Shown: positions 1 through 11,680, counted from the first letter of the stretch. The stretch is DNA of 64,000 nucleotides from Hypericum androsaemum (GCA_963995505.1 OZ023192.1:1890001-1954000), one strand, 5' to 3'. Numbers and translations are program-made. Notes: generated from the letters alone by a model not told the origin.

Positions 1-744
1 TAGTTCTCAAAAAAGTATAAAACCAAAAAAATTTCATAATTTTACGTGGGGATATTTTTTTCCCAAAAATATTATTTCAATAGTGATGTGTCAATTATAG
101 AAATCTCTATCATTCGGCTAGACATTTTTAAACACATGACACGAGATACTAAAATAAATTTTTACCTTCATTTTTACCCAAATTAGGTACTATTTTGTAA
201 TTTATCACTACCACGTCAGCAACGACAAATTTGAATTACCGCCACATGGCATTTCGCGTAGGCATCAAAATGACACCATTCGCCCAAAAATCCCTGTTCC
301 AGACCAATAGACCTCTTAGTGATAAAAATTTGAATATGTTGGACCTGTTTTAACATTTTAGAACCACAGAATATCCACGTGATAATCAACGATACTATTT
401 GGTACTAAATTGAACTTTTTCTTTTTTTTAGAAATTTAAGATATTTTCAACAAGTTTGAAAGATATCATACAAACAACATAAACGTATTTATTTTAAAAC
501 TTAGCAAACTAATGACTTATTTTTCTTTGGCATTTAAATGACCAACATGTATAGATTTACTAATTTAAGTTTGAGTCGAATAAGATTTTTCAATGGTGCA
601 AAATGTTTTCAACATATATTCTCAAGAGTTAGAACTCTAAATATTTTAATCAAAATAAAATAATTCACTTATCAATTGATCGAAGCGATTATTGATACGT
701 ATTTTACCCGGTTGTGCTGACCGAAGAAAGGTCTTCCATAAGTC
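1..744. other. AT-rich spacer, no gene seen
   Basis: I see no open frame or RNA gene here. The first 400 bases have the texture of a truncated foldback or Mutator-like arm (repeated short CACGTG- and CCACATGGC-like pieces), but the partner arm is not in the window, so it is not called as an element. Confidence 0.4.
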
Positions 745-1199
745 ACATTTGTTGGATCTTTAATCCAACATTGGGCTTATATGTGAAATAATCATATAAT
801 GGGTTGTCATATTTGGCTGAGCCCACTTGAAAGTGATCAAGTAAGTATTCGGGCTTTAATGTATCGAGTAGGGTGCAGATCTTTAATGTGTAGAGATATT
901 AGGTAAATTGCTTGTTTTGTTATGGGCAAAATGGTAATTTCAGAAATAAGGATTTTTCCTATATAAGGAGGGTCTTGGTCCCCGGGTTAGACACACCACC
1001 ACACTACACTTCCCATTGAGTTTAGGTGAGAGAAAGCTTAAGGAATTCTCTCAAGGTTTGTCGTAACCTAGAAGGCCAACCCGTCTTCTTGGATCAGAGT
1101 TATGCTGTGGATTCAGGTATGCTTCCGTATTCAGTTTTGTCTTGATAATTTACATGAGATCTTGGGATATGGATTAAGGTTAATTAATCCAATAACATT
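745..1199 (+). mobile_element. Solo LTR of a retrotransposon with 5-bp target duplication
   Basis: The segment 750-1194 starts TGTTGGATC and ends GATTAATCCAATA-like, giving near-inverted ends (TGTTGGAT / ATCCAATA). It is flanked on both sides by ACATT (745-749 and 1195-1199), a perfect 5-bp duplication as made by LTR retrotransposon integrases. A TATA-like CCTATATAAGGAGG near 959 fits a promoter inside the LTR. No internal coding region follows, so this is a solo LTR left by recombination between two LTRs. The last base pair is TA instead of the usual CA, explained by one transition. Confidence 0.65.
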
Positions 1200-2403
1200 C
1201 GCCATTGATATACGTAGGCAGTACTCGGGAAGTCAACAGTTGACATCAAAATTGGCTTATTTGGCAAGTTTTGATGGTGATAGTTACTCGCCAGCCTTGG
1301 CGGAAACATGGAAGATGGTATGAAGGCTCGAGGTGCCGAAAAGATGCGAGTATTCGCATGGGCCTGCATGAAAGGCCGTTTGATGACGAATGTGGAAAGG
1401 ACTAGACGACACTTTAGCATGGACGAGTACTACCCACGTTGCCATGCTACAAGGGAGTCGATGATACATTTGCTTCGGGATTTTTGGGGGTCGAAACAGA
1501 TTTGGAAGAGACTGGTGCCAGCGCAAGTTTGAGCAACTTTTTTTTTCTTGGACGTAGAGGACTGGTTGGTGAGTAATTTTTTCATAGACACTGTTGTGAA
1601 CTATGGAGTACGGTGGAATGTTTTGTTCATAATAACTTGCTGGTAGATTTAAAAGTGGCGAAATGATGATGTTTTTGGAAGGGACCAGCATGATGATCTG
1701 AGAGATTGGTAGAGAGATTAGGTTGAGGTGATTTGTGGACAGGCTGCCGAGTTTGCAAAAGCTTGGCAGCCAAAGGGGATGGCAGACCCTGGTGGGCGAC
1801 AGTGGGACAAGCAGCTTGTGACGTGGGCTCCACCGAGAGAGGGGTGGGTCAAGCTAAATATTGACGGGGCGTCCAAAGGTAACTGTGGTCCTACAGGGGG
1901 AGGTGGGGTTATTAGGGACGAGAGGGGTAAGTGGTGTGTTGGGTTTGTGAATCACACAGGATACTGCAGTTCTTTTTCATCAGAACTCTCTGCAATATGG
2001 CGAGGGACTGCAGCTAGCATGGAGTCGGGGGTATAAGCAGGTGGTGTTAGAGACGGATTCACAAGTAGCTGCGAAGTGTCTTACCGAGGGCATAGCAAGA
2101 GAACATCATCTATCGTCTCTCGTGAGTAGGTATCGAAACCTCCTTCATCGTCAGTGACAAGTGGAGGTCCATCATTGTTTCTGGAAGAGCAACTTCGTGG
2201 CGGGCTGCTTTCGAATTATGCTCTCTCTTTATCTTTAGGATTTCATGTGTTAGAAACTCCCCCATTAGGGTGCATTCCGTGTCTGTTACAGAATAGTGTG
2301 GCTACAGCCACTATCCGCTTAACTACTATGTAACTTTCTTTGTTATTAATAAATGAGTGAATATCATTCACCATTTTTACAAAAAAATTTATCAAAAAAA
2401 AAG
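1200..2403 (+). mobile_element. Decayed LINE fragment: RT zinc-binding and RNase H parts
   Basis: Two pieces of a plant L1-type non-LTR retrotransposon polyprotein can be read. Around 1290-1532 the frame carries a degenerate reverse-transcriptase zinc-binding (zf-RVT) pattern: RVFAWACMKGRL, then C.AT.ES..HLLRDFW, then IW..L. Around 1800-2160 another frame carries the plant LINE RNase H domain: W.PP..GWVKLNIDGASKGN, GGGGVIRDERG, then ELSAIW and LETDSQVAA. Frameshifts and stops separate the pieces, so it is dead. The 3' end near 2340-2403 is an A-rich tail after a TTATTAATAAATGA stretch, as expected for a target-primed insertion. The upstream RT core and ORF1 are missing. Confidence 0.75.
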
Positions 2404-3556
2404 AGAAAGGTCTTCCGCATGCTGACAGAGACCGAAATCGAACTGATCGACTAAGTGAATGAATCAAATCAAAAAAATCTCTGATAATTAAATACTAGCT
2501 ACCGTAGTTGACCGTTCAATCAGTCTAGTAGTAAACATTTAACTGACTTATTTGGTGTTATTTGCACCGATAAACACTTAAATTAATTAACAAGGAAGTT
2601 GAACTATATTCTTTAGTGTTTATAAGCGAACCAGCGTTAACATATTGTATTAGTCAGAAATAGAAAAGAAACTAGTTTAGCAAATATCAGCCAACAAAAG
2701 CTGGCTTGAATTTAATAACTTGGAAATAGTAGGTAATGTTCCAAGCCAAAAAATTAAAGTTGACAAAATTCTAAAACTTGCCGGCCTTAAAACGTTGACT
2801 GATATCCAAGAATTTAATAAAATTGAAGACGAAAAATAAATAATTGTGTGCTGGTCGTAAATTTAGTTTTTTTTAACCAATTGGTATCCGGTCTATTGGG
2901 TCGACTTAATTCAATTTTAAACCGAGTATTCCTTTAAAAGATGGCAAAATTCTCCCAACAAATATTTAATATTGCTGCGTACTCAAAGACTCGAACCCGT
3001 CATAAATTTAGATTCAATAACTATGGAATTTTAATCTTTGAATATATTAGTTCACAAATATACTGACGTGGATGCGACAATAACTAAAAAAAATAGTGGG
3101 AAAAAAGAACACAATAAAGAAAACCCAAAAACTGAGTCTCCATCCTCATCAGGGTCTTTAAAGGTTTGTACTGAATGTGAGGACAAAACCTCAATCCACA
3201 AAGTCTAAATTAGATTAAGACAAGGGCTTTGAGTCGTTAAAGATGATTAACACCACTCATGGGATTTCACGCTATATTTTATGTCGTGTTTTAACAAGAT
3301 CTGCTATTACAAACTCGTCTTCACAAAAAAATTTAAATATGTAATTATTTATATTATTAGTGATAATAAAATTCTACTTCTAAAAAAACTTATGATACCT
3401 TGGTGTATTTAACCATCGAAAAAACAAATATTATTGCATTAGTTGATCATTATTGTGATCCAACAATAAATAAAATAAAATGGAGAGTAACCTTATAATA
3501 TAACTACACACTCAAATATATTCAAAGCAATTAATTATAGATTACATTAGAAATGA
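2404..3556. other. Spacer downstream of the polyketide synthase gene
   Basis: No gene is seen. It contains one copy (about 2930-3070) of a dispersed repeat, recognised by AAAATTCTCCCAACAAATATT followed by a GACTCGAACCC-like string, that recurs near 40.5, 55.85 and 63.8 kb. The last 200 bases are the probable 3' UTR of the minus-strand polyketide synthase. Confidence 0.4.
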
Positions 3557-4818
3557 TCACTGGAGAATGGGGACGCTCTGAAGGACGACGGCCTCCACGG
3601 TGAGGCCGGGGCCGAGGCCGATGAGGCAGCCGAACTCCTTGCCGTCGCCGGTGGTGGGCTTCCCGTTGAGCTTGGAGCTCTTCCTGAGCTCTTCCAGGAT
3701 GAACATGACGCAGGCTGACCCCATGTTCCCGTACTCGCCGAGGACGTGCCTGGTGGCCACAAGGTTCTCGTCCTTGATCCCGAGGTTCCCGGCGACGCCG
3801 TCGATGATGCCGCGGCCGCCGGGGTGGATGGAGTAGAAGAGGGAGTTCCAGTCGGAGACCCCGAGCGGGGAGAAGGCCTCCTCCATGACGGCGGCGATGT
3901 TGTCCCTGAAGAGAGGGATGACGTCCTCCTTAAGGAAGTAGCTCATCCCCATCTCGTAGAAGTGCGCCGTTATCGCCCCGTCCGAACCCGGCACGATCGT
4001 CTGGCTCGCCGACAGGATATTGAACACTGCGCGCTCCCCCGCCGCAACATCGGGGCCTGCGCCAATGATCAGAGCGGCCGCGCCATCGGAGAACATGGCT
4101 TGCCCCACGATCACGTCGAGGTGGGACTCGTTGGGCGCGTGGAATGTCATGGCGGTGTTCTCCGCGCACACGACGAGAACCCGAGCGTTGGCGTTGTTCT
4201 CTGCGAGGTCCTTGGCGACGCGGAGAGCCGTGCCCCCGGCGAAGCAGCCCTGGTTGTAGAGCATCACGCGCCTGACAGTGCGGTTGAGGCCGAGGAGGCG
4301 GGTGATGGCGTAGTCAGCGCCGGGCATCATAAACCCGGAGGTCGTCGCAAACACCACGTGGGTGATCTTGGAGATGGGCTGGCCCCACTCGGCTATGGCC
4401 TTGAGGGCCGCCTCCTGACCCAGCTTCGGGACCTCAGTCTCGAGGATCCTCTGGCGGGCGTCCAAGGAGCCCGCGCCATAGGTGGCGATCCCCTGGTTCT
4501 CCTTGAGAATCTCCTCGGTCAGGTAGAAGTGCCTCTTCCTTATATGAGATTTAACACCTACACAACCAACGTCCCACAATCAGTCATACGATAGCGGATA
4601 TCAGAAAGTCATAGATCATCGAATATGCTCGAAGACTTACAGATACGCTTGAATTTCTCCTTGAGATCGGTCATGTGCTCGCTGTTGGTGTTCCTGAAGT
4701 AGAAGTCCGGGTAGTCCTCCTGCAAGATGAAGTGCTCCGGGTTGGTCGTACCAATGGCGAGCACGCTGGCCCTCCTCTCCTGGCCGCTCTGGGTTGAGTA
4801 CTCCATTGCCGGGGCCAT
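3557..4818 (-). CDS. Type III polyketide synthase, chalcone-synthase-like
   Basis: Exons are 4818-4641 and 4557-3557 (join on the minus strand), giving 392 aa, the usual length for the family. The single 83-bp intron (GTAAGT..TAG) splits the Cys60 codon, the conserved intron site of plant chalcone synthases. The enzyme should extend a CoA-linked starter with malonyl-CoA in the cytosol. The catalytic triad is intact: Cys164 in YNQGCFAGG, His304 in SIHPGGRG, Asn337 in EYGNMGSAC. The C-terminal loop reads [12 protein letters not shown], where CHS has GFGPG. Cavity positions differ from CHS: Gly256 is Ala (A257 here), Phe265 is Tyr (Y266), Ser338 is Gly (G339); Thr197 and Phe215 are kept. This argues against a plain naringenin chalcone synthase. 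The product is unknown. Exon 2 is far more GC-rich than its surroundings, which makes long antisense shadow frames. Confidence 0.93.
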
Positions 4819-4938
4819 CTTTTGATCACTCTATCGATTAACTTGGACTCTCTCTAAATCTTTGTTTAATTCGGGAGATGAGACCGAGTTATAGATAGAA
4901 GAGTGATGGATATGATATATGGAAAGCCAGGCCGCCCA

Positions 4939-4950
4939 GTATATATATAG
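4939..4950 (-). promoter_or_regulatory. TATA box of the polyketide synthase gene
   Basis: On the minus strand the run CTATATATATAC lies about 120 bp upstream of the ATG at 4818. This is a typical distance for a plant TATA box with a leader of about 90 nt. Confidence 0.5.
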
Positions 4951-5178
4951 TGTGTGATGCGGTAGTGGTAGTAGGTAGGTAAATATGTTTTTTTTTTGAA
5001 ATTTAGAATCGAGCAATCTCGGATCCTATTTTAAATTTGTATTAGGTGTTAGGTGGGTTGATCTGTTTGGCATGCTCTTTTTTGGCATTTGGGTGTTCAA
5101 ATAAGACTGGATATTATCTTAAGACACTAATTCAAAGGTAAACATAGGCGGCTTAAATAATGATAATAAAGAAAAGGG

Positions 5179-5578
5179 CCCTACCGGGAGGGGACCGGAT
5201 TTGGTCCTGGAGGCCAAATCCAGCACGGTGCTGGAGGATTTTTATTGAAGGACACGCGAGGACTATTTTACAAAAATGCAGAAATATGGGGGTGCAAAAT
5301 AAAAAAAGTCCACAACCATTGAATCATAACTGGGCAAACTATTGAATCATAACTGAGTAAACCATTGAATTGTAACTGAGTAAACTATTGAATCGTAACT
5401 GGGACGGACCCCGATTTATCCGGGACGGAAAAAAACGGACCATTGAATCATAACTAGGTAGACCATTGAATCATAATTAAGTGAACCATTGAATCATAAC
5501 TAAATCAACCATTGAATCGTCCAGGACGGTCCTGGTTGGATTTGGCCTTCCAGGACCAAATCCGCTCCCTACCGGGAG
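5179..5578. mobile_element. Mutator-like non-autonomous element with internal 23-bp minisatellite
   Basis: CCCTACCGGGAG is directly repeated at 5179-5190 and 5567-5578 and flanks terminal inverted repeats of about 40 bp (CGGATTTGGTCCTGGAGGCC on the left against the complement of GGCCTTCCAGGACCAAATCCG on the right). A direct repeat of 9-12 bp with long inverted ends fits a Mutator-like element. The interior is built of about eight copies of a 23-bp unit (CCATTGAATCATAACTGAGT plus 3 bases) between 5318 and 5520, interrupted once by a GGGACGGA-containing piece. It has no coding capacity. It lies about 360 bp upstream of the polyketide synthase ATG. Confidence 0.65.
5318..5520. repeat. 23-bp minisatellite, about 8 units in two blocks
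   Basis: The units share CATTGAATC(A/G)TAACT and vary at the end (GGGCAAAC, GAGTAAAC, AGGTAGAC, AAGTGAAC). Two blocks of four are separated by a roughly 45-bp GC-rich insert containing the inverted words GGGACGGA and TCCGGGACGG. Confidence 0.8.
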
Positions 5579-8500
5579 ATAACGAAAGTGCTCGGATAGT
5601 AAGTAGTAGTAGTCCCAGAAGACTGCGGCCTCCGTTAATCGTCAGCGATTGGTATATAATCAAACAGTGGAGTAATTTCATAGTAATCTTTGCTTATGAT
5701 AGCCATATTTGTATGGACTCTGATATTTTGAGCAGAGTATTATCAGAATCTTATTTTAAAGTTTATTTTTTAATAATATTTTTTACCTTTATAAGAATCA
5801 AATTTAAAATCTTCATAAAAATTTAAATGTATTACCATTTGAACCAACCAATAGTGTTTAGTGTCTCAAAATGTGAAAACGAACACCACCTAAGGTTACT
5901 TTTATTGACCCTTAAAAGAGGGTTACTCTTAATAACTAAGGGCTTGCGCGTTAGTAAACGCAAGATAAAATAGAAATGGCAATTATGGTTGTAGCATTCA
6001 AAGAATGTTAGGTACAAAAAAATCTGTCATAAATATGAAAATTTTTGCCATGGTCCAAATATTGCCACCCTAGTAAAAATATTAGCATATATTTACTCTA
6101 TATGCGCGGGATGATTTTTTGGCAATGATACAAATTAAAATTAGCATGTGAGAAGGACTCGCAATTTATGTTGTATGTTTGAGGATAGTTAGGATATAGT
6201 ATACTAATTAATGGTTTGATTACCTTTCTTTATTCTAAAAATAATATCGAACTCAACAAAGTTAGTAGCAAATCACCGGACGTGAAGATAATGGGCGAAA
6301 GATTATTCTAGATTAATTAGTTTTTGTCTCGAGATTGATTTCTAGAAATGTAAATATATTTAAGTTTGATTGGGATAGCATTACCGACATTGTAATTTGA
6401 CAACCTTCGACAAAAGCATTGTAATTTGTCTCGGTTCGAATCTTGTCATTCTATAGATTGGTAGAATTGTACAAACTAGTAGGCAGCCATGTAATCTTTT
6501 TAATGTTAATAAGATGGGTCGTTGTGCCTCATTCAAAAAAGGAAAAAATGGGCATTAAACATTACAGAAATTATACTCCTGCCGCACAATTTATACGGTC
6601 GGGAAAACGATGACAAGAATAAAAAAAGAACTGAACTATGAAGCCCAATTGTCCAATTTGAATTGTCTAATGGGCTTCCAAATTCTTTCTAAGAACCCAC
6701 TGGGCTTCAATTCAGACAGCAAAAGAGGAAATAATGTTCTCAACAAAGCTCGAAGTAAACGTGTGTGGAGTTGCCGCGTCACAAAATAAGGAGTAATCGT
6801 TTTTTTTACCGAGTCGAGTATTGTCACGCTTTTTACGAGTAATTATTTGTTTGAGTGTAAACAATAAGAAATACAAAATAACATAATATTTAGTAAGTAG
6901 TGAGAATTCTAAGAGAAAAAAGTTGATTATGTCAAGTTCGTTATTAATTATGAGATGGTAAAATTTTAACCGTTGAACACTTTGCGTTATATAAAGTAGA
7001 GAAACTAACCGACAACTTTATTGAGGTCACAAAATATATATAATTTGGTATGTGATGGTTAAAATTTGAACATTTTTATATTAATGATGAATTTTACGAT
7101 ACTGTTTTCTCAATCTTAGATTTCGACACATTTTGCTCGATCTAGAAGCAAAGTTCTCGTCGGCATATTGATTTTTTTAGGCTGTAAATTGATATTTTGT
7201 ATGACCTATATTACAGTCGACTCCGTCTAATACTGGAAAAATGAACAAAATAAATGACGAGCTGTCACGTCCAATTACCGCTTGGTCGCGGAATACAAGA
7301 TGAGAGTTCAGATTTATTGAAAAATATCATGATCTAGTGTGTCAGGTCTCGATCGAATAGACTATCAAGATCTAATAATTACATTTACTCCACTGAGAAC
7401 GAGGCGAGAGGTTTGAGTTTTCAGCAATGTTTTTGGGAATAATTACATTTCTCAATCGGGTCAGAGGTTTTTAAAATATATAAATATATTTTTTTATTAT
7501 ATTTTCTATCAAAATATCAAATAATTATAAATATATTCTATCAAATAATATTTAAAAATTCAACAAAAATTATATTTTTGGTTATTTTTTCTGGTTTCAA
7601 CTAGTAATTAACGCCCAACTGAATTACCATCTGAATTTAGGTGCAAAAAAGACCTGGCGTTTGTTCTTGGGTTATTATCCTACCGATCAGACTTTCGATT
7701 GAATCGCATTTTTTTTTAAGCTTGGAGTGTAGGACAATGATTCCAATCGAAGATGCAGCATCTACTCGGTCTCGAGGAATTGAATCATGAAAGCACTGGA
7801 TAAGCAAAATAATACGGCCAAGAGGCTTATATGTTAGCTATCATGTTAACTCTTTTTTTTAGCAAGAGAGCTGATCATGTTGAACTTTTTCTAGTAATGA
7901 ACAAAATCATAGTATTAAATAATAACAATTACAATTGTGACATCCAGTTATCTCATCGACTATACCGTTAACAAACAGGCCTTATATGCGTCAGGCTGCA
8001 GACCACCAAAGTACCATTTGCTTATAACTCGGAAACGACATATACTGATATGGTTACCACACACACAAAATATTGATATGGTCATATGTCTCTTTATTAT
8101 AATAAACTATCTTGAATGAGTAGTCACCTTCATCAATTCATTATATAGAAGTTAATACAAGGAGTCTATGTAACATCTACAGATGGCAATTAGACCCCGA
8201 GGGTCTATCTAAATTATATTTGATGAGTCCAAGACCGTTGATTTTATCGGATCTAGATCCAAATTATATCACCTTATTTAAAAATTAAGAGTATAAATAT
8301 AGATCTTTAGTGTTGCGTCTTGGTTGCTTGCTTGTGCATCGGAGTGTATCATATTGTATCCTTATACTGTTTTTTTGTAATATAATTATACCTTAAAAAA
8401 AAGAATATTGATCTATACTCGGTACGAATCTTATCAAAAAATTTAAGGATAATATTAGACTAATATATATAAATACTAATTACTAAATCTAAAATCAAAT

Positions 8501-9465
8501 ACAGCCTCCACCTAGCCCCAAAAAGGAGTTTGATGAAAAGATAAAACCAACTTGGAAAGATATTGGCCACTATATTTCTTTCACGCCAAGTATGACCAAT
8601 ATGTATTTACTAATTAGTCAAAAGATCAAGATGGACGAGGACTTGAGCGAGCGACCCATGAAATTGATAAGTCCACATGGTTCCATGTTACAATCTTCAT
8701 ATGGAATATGGTTCCATGTTACAATCTTCGTATGGAAATAGAGAACGTTTGATGATTGGTTATATATAGTAACATGTCGCTATTTCATTATGGCTCGTAT
8801 CCATATATGATGTTAATTTTGCTTATTATAGCTTCTTCTTCTTCTATGGTTAGGCCAATGGTTTCATGAAAGTTCACATAATTTTGCGTTACACACGTTT
8901 CACAATACAGATGCGACACTCTTCATTTAGAACAATCTAATTAATATAATTCACGTCACCTAAAAAATTAAGGTAGATTTATGTCTTTGAGACCATGGTT
9001 TAAAAAACGAACTAGATGTTGGCTCGAGGCTTTTTCCATCTTCTATGTCACTTCTGTCGAGCCACCGTCAGACTAAATTTTTTTAAATACACAATATATA
9101 TTATTTATTATATTTAGTATTAACATCGTAAATAGTTATAAATATTATATAATTTATTGCACTAATTATAATGTACAAGCATCCAAATCATAATTTCATC
9201 ACTTTTAATCTATTAAACTTTAAAAATATTTTTTAGCTAGTCCAACTAGTTGAACATGTGGAAAACATCGTTGACCACTGGTCACTGGTCAAACTACAGT
9301 CTGAGTTTTGGTTTAAAAAGACTCAGGGTTGGTCTCAGGTCACGATCCAACCAGTCTAACTGTCAGTCGGAACGTATTTTTAAAAAAGCATGTGCTAGAT
9401 TTGTCTTGCTTGCTTTACAAATAATATTTTGAATTCCAATAAATTTTTATTTTAAGAAGTTAAAG
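5579..9465. other. AT-rich intergenic region with degraded repeats
   Basis: No gene is seen. A short SINE-like piece (about 6405-6545) has a GGTTCGAATCT B-box-like word and an A-rich end. A 31-bp direct duplication of a GGTTCCATGTTACAATCTTC-containing unit lies at 8677-8738. The stretch 8165-8480 resembles the interior of the hAT-like MITE family seen at 12.0 and 46.7 kb (GATGGCAATTAGACCC). The stretch 9000-9400 is one copy of a dispersed repeat also present at 49.3-49.8 kb. Confidence 0.4.
9000..9400. repeat. Dispersed repeat, copy 1 (second copy at 49.3-49.8 kb)
   Basis: It shares the string CACGATCCAACCAGTC(T/C)AAC and a similar arrangement of GGT(T)GG..GGTC and ACTGGTCAA-type words with 49.32-49.78 kb. 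Neither copy codes for protein, and I cannot assign a class. Confidence 0.4.
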
Positions 9466-9467
9466 AT

Positions 9468-9735
9468 TATACTTTTATCTCGTGATCGACTGACTGTCTT
9501 CATAGACCAACACGAGCATTTTCTAGTGTATTTTATCATAACTCACACGCATCCCGAAAACTTCCGAAGAAGTCACCCTTCTTTAAATTACTAGAGGCCA
9601 AGCGAATTTAACCTTGGACTTTTTTCAAGATATGTGCTAGAAAAGAAGGTGCACCTTATTGATATGGATAGTCAAATCAAACCACTTAAATCTTTCAGAA
9701 TATATCATCAACGTAATATCACAATACTTATTCGG
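9468..9735 (-). mobile_element. Solo LTR of a 5S-rRNA-like TRIM (Cassandra type)
   Basis: This aligns over its length with the two LTRs at 10.94 and 11.45 kb, sharing CTCGTGATC.GACTGACT at the start, CAAATCAAA near the end, and in between a 5S-rRNA-like block read on the minus strand (ACTTCCGAAGAAGTCACCC, then CCAAGCGAATTTAACC). No internal region or second LTR adjoins it. Confidence 0.6.
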
Positions 9736-10257
9736 CTGGACCATGTCGATGAAAGTTTTTTGTTTCACACCACCTGATATTCAGACATTCGTTGTGTTGA
9801 TTAATCCAGGTTTAAATTAGGAAGACTTTAATAAGGTGACAATGAACTCATAAATATTTAATAATGTGTGTTTTCAAGAATTCGAATTAAAATTTTCTTA
9901 ATCAAGTTAAAACTCGGTTGCAGGTCCATGAAAGTTGAAGTGGTATATATATTATGTATGGCCAAATCGGCATTGACTTTGACTTGGCATGCCAAAAAGA
10001 CCAGCATTTACTTATCTCTGGATCTAAATTGCTAATATTGTAGCTAGTATGCAATCCAAAACCAACTTAAAAACGTTATCGTAATTTTTGTACTTTGTCA
10101 AATTACGTAGGACATAGTGCTGAACAATGAACACCATCCTATATCTAGTGCATTAATTAATTAAAGTCAAAATATCACGCTGAACTTTATCTAAATACAT
10201 CTCTACATCGCAGTTAATGCTTTTTAAGTCGGACAGTACTTGTCAAATCATATAGAC

Positions 10258-10740
10258 ATTACCGCATTGCTAATTACGTATATGATATAATAGTTTATAA
10301 GTATAAAACACACAATTAATTGCCTTAAAATTTCTAATAAGTATAAAAAATTGTCTTAAAATTGCTAAAGAATATTTTATCTAATGGTAGAAGACTTTGA
10401 AAAATTGATGTAGGTTTATGTTTCAGTTCTTGTAATAGTTTATAAGTATATTACCGCATTGCTAATTACTTATATGATATAATAGTTTATAAGTATAAAA
10501 AATTACCTTAAAATTACAAACGGATATTTTATATTATTATAGAAGACTTTGAAAATTTGATGTAGGTTTATGTTTCAATTCTTGTAATAGTTTATAAGTA
10601 TATTACCGCATTGCTAATTACGTATATGATATAATAGTTTATAAGTATAAAAAATTACCTTAAAATTGAAGAAGGATATTTTATCTAATGATAGAAGACT
10701 TTGAAAAATTGATGTAGGTTTATGTTTCAATTCTTGTAAG
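10258..10740. repeat. Tandem repeat, three copies of a 150-190 bp unit
   Basis: Units start at 10258, 10450 and 10602 with ATTACCGCATTGCTAATTAC and run through GAAGACTTTGAAAA and TGTAGGTTTATGTTTCA. The first unit is 192 bp because it carries an extra internal duplication; the second is 152 bp; the third is cut at about 10740. No coding potential. Confidence 0.85.
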
Positions 10741-10938
10741 AAGTAATCATGTTGTAAAAATTTATCTTTACAAAAAATTGCTTTAAAATCTTTGATTGAA
10801 TATAGAGATTCTAATATGATGTTAGAGCGGATTGATTTTGTGACTCGTTTTTGCTCGTACGACCCTGTATGTATGGTGGCACGTTGAAAAGTCAAACCAC
10901 ATGCAAATTTAGTGGAAGCTCTTAGAGTTTAGACTAAC

Positions 10939-11680
10939 TGTAATGTCTCGTGATCCGACTGACTATTTTCACAAACAAATTTGAGTCTTTTCTAGCATTT
11001 TTCCTCACTCACAAACATCCTGCGAAACTTCTGAGGAGGTCACCCATCCTGAAAATCCTCTATGACAAGCGCGCTTAACCTGTGAGTTCTTTCAAGATGT
11101 TACAGGAAAAGTAGGCGCACCTTGTTTATATGCATAGTACAAATCAAATCACTTAAGTCTTTCTGAACAGATTATTAATGGCGTATCATATGCACACCTC
11201 TTTAAATACGCGATGGCCTCGTCACTTCACACAAAATAATCAAATCACTTCAGCCTTGTTTTCAGATATGTGATCGGTTCATCCATGTCTCTCTTCACCT
11301 AGAATGATTTCCAGGAGCCGCACACTCTCACACTGGCGATTACTCCCCGCCCTCTAGGCTCCGGGCGTCACATCACATGCCCATGAGCTTCAACTTAGTT
11401 AGTCCTGAACCATATCATACTAGCGGTCTTGCTCTGATAAAATTTGTAACTCCTGGTGATCCGACTGACTGTTTTCATAGACCAACACAAACATTTTCTA
11501 ACATGTTTTGTCCTCATTCACACGCACCCTAAAATTTTTTTCAGAAAATTATCTACTATGAAATTTTTCTGGGTCAAGCACGGTAAAACTTTGAATTCTT
11601 TCAAAATATTACAAATCAAATTATTAAACATTCCTGAACATATTACTAAAAGATATCACACTAATTATCGCCAAAACCCT
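10939..11680 (-). mobile_element. Cassandra-like TRIM retrotransposon with 5S rRNA-like LTRs
   Basis: Read on the minus strand, the 5' LTR is about 11680-11445 and the 3' LTR about 11200-10939; both begin (plus strand) TGTAA..C..GTGATCCGACTGACT. Next to the 5' LTR, 11442-11431 reads on the minus strand TTTTATCAGAGC, one to two bases off the initiator-Met tRNA primer site TGGTATCAGAGC. Each LTR holds a 5S-rRNA-like block. In the better copy (11010-11100) the plus strand reads GAGGAGGTCACCCATCCT then CAAGCGCGCTTAACC and GAGTTCT, the complement of plant 5S rRNA around its internal promoter. The roughly 240-bp interior has no protein, as in Cassandra. The copy near 11.5 kb is far more decayed in its 5S block. 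Confidence 0.7.

Noticed and set aside
1..400. Foldback element at the window start
   Set aside because: Only one possible arm is in the window, and no inverted partner or target duplication can be shown.
4020..4259. Other short frames over the polyketide synthase
   Set aside because: Shadow frames of the GC-rich exon.
3746..4594. 282-codon open frame on the plus strand
   Set aside because: It is antisense to exon 2 of the polyketide synthase, a GC-rich exon, and has no domain. The minus-strand protein has a full catalytic triad and a conserved intron.
5512..5826. 104-codon frame downstream of the minisatellite element
   Set aside because: It starts inside the transposon's inverted repeat and runs into AT-rich DNA with a low-complexity translation.
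11010..11100. Functional 5S rRNA gene
   Set aside because: The similarity covers only part of 5S rRNA, has many changes, is repeated in matching LTRs next to a primer-binding site, and has no T-rich terminator.
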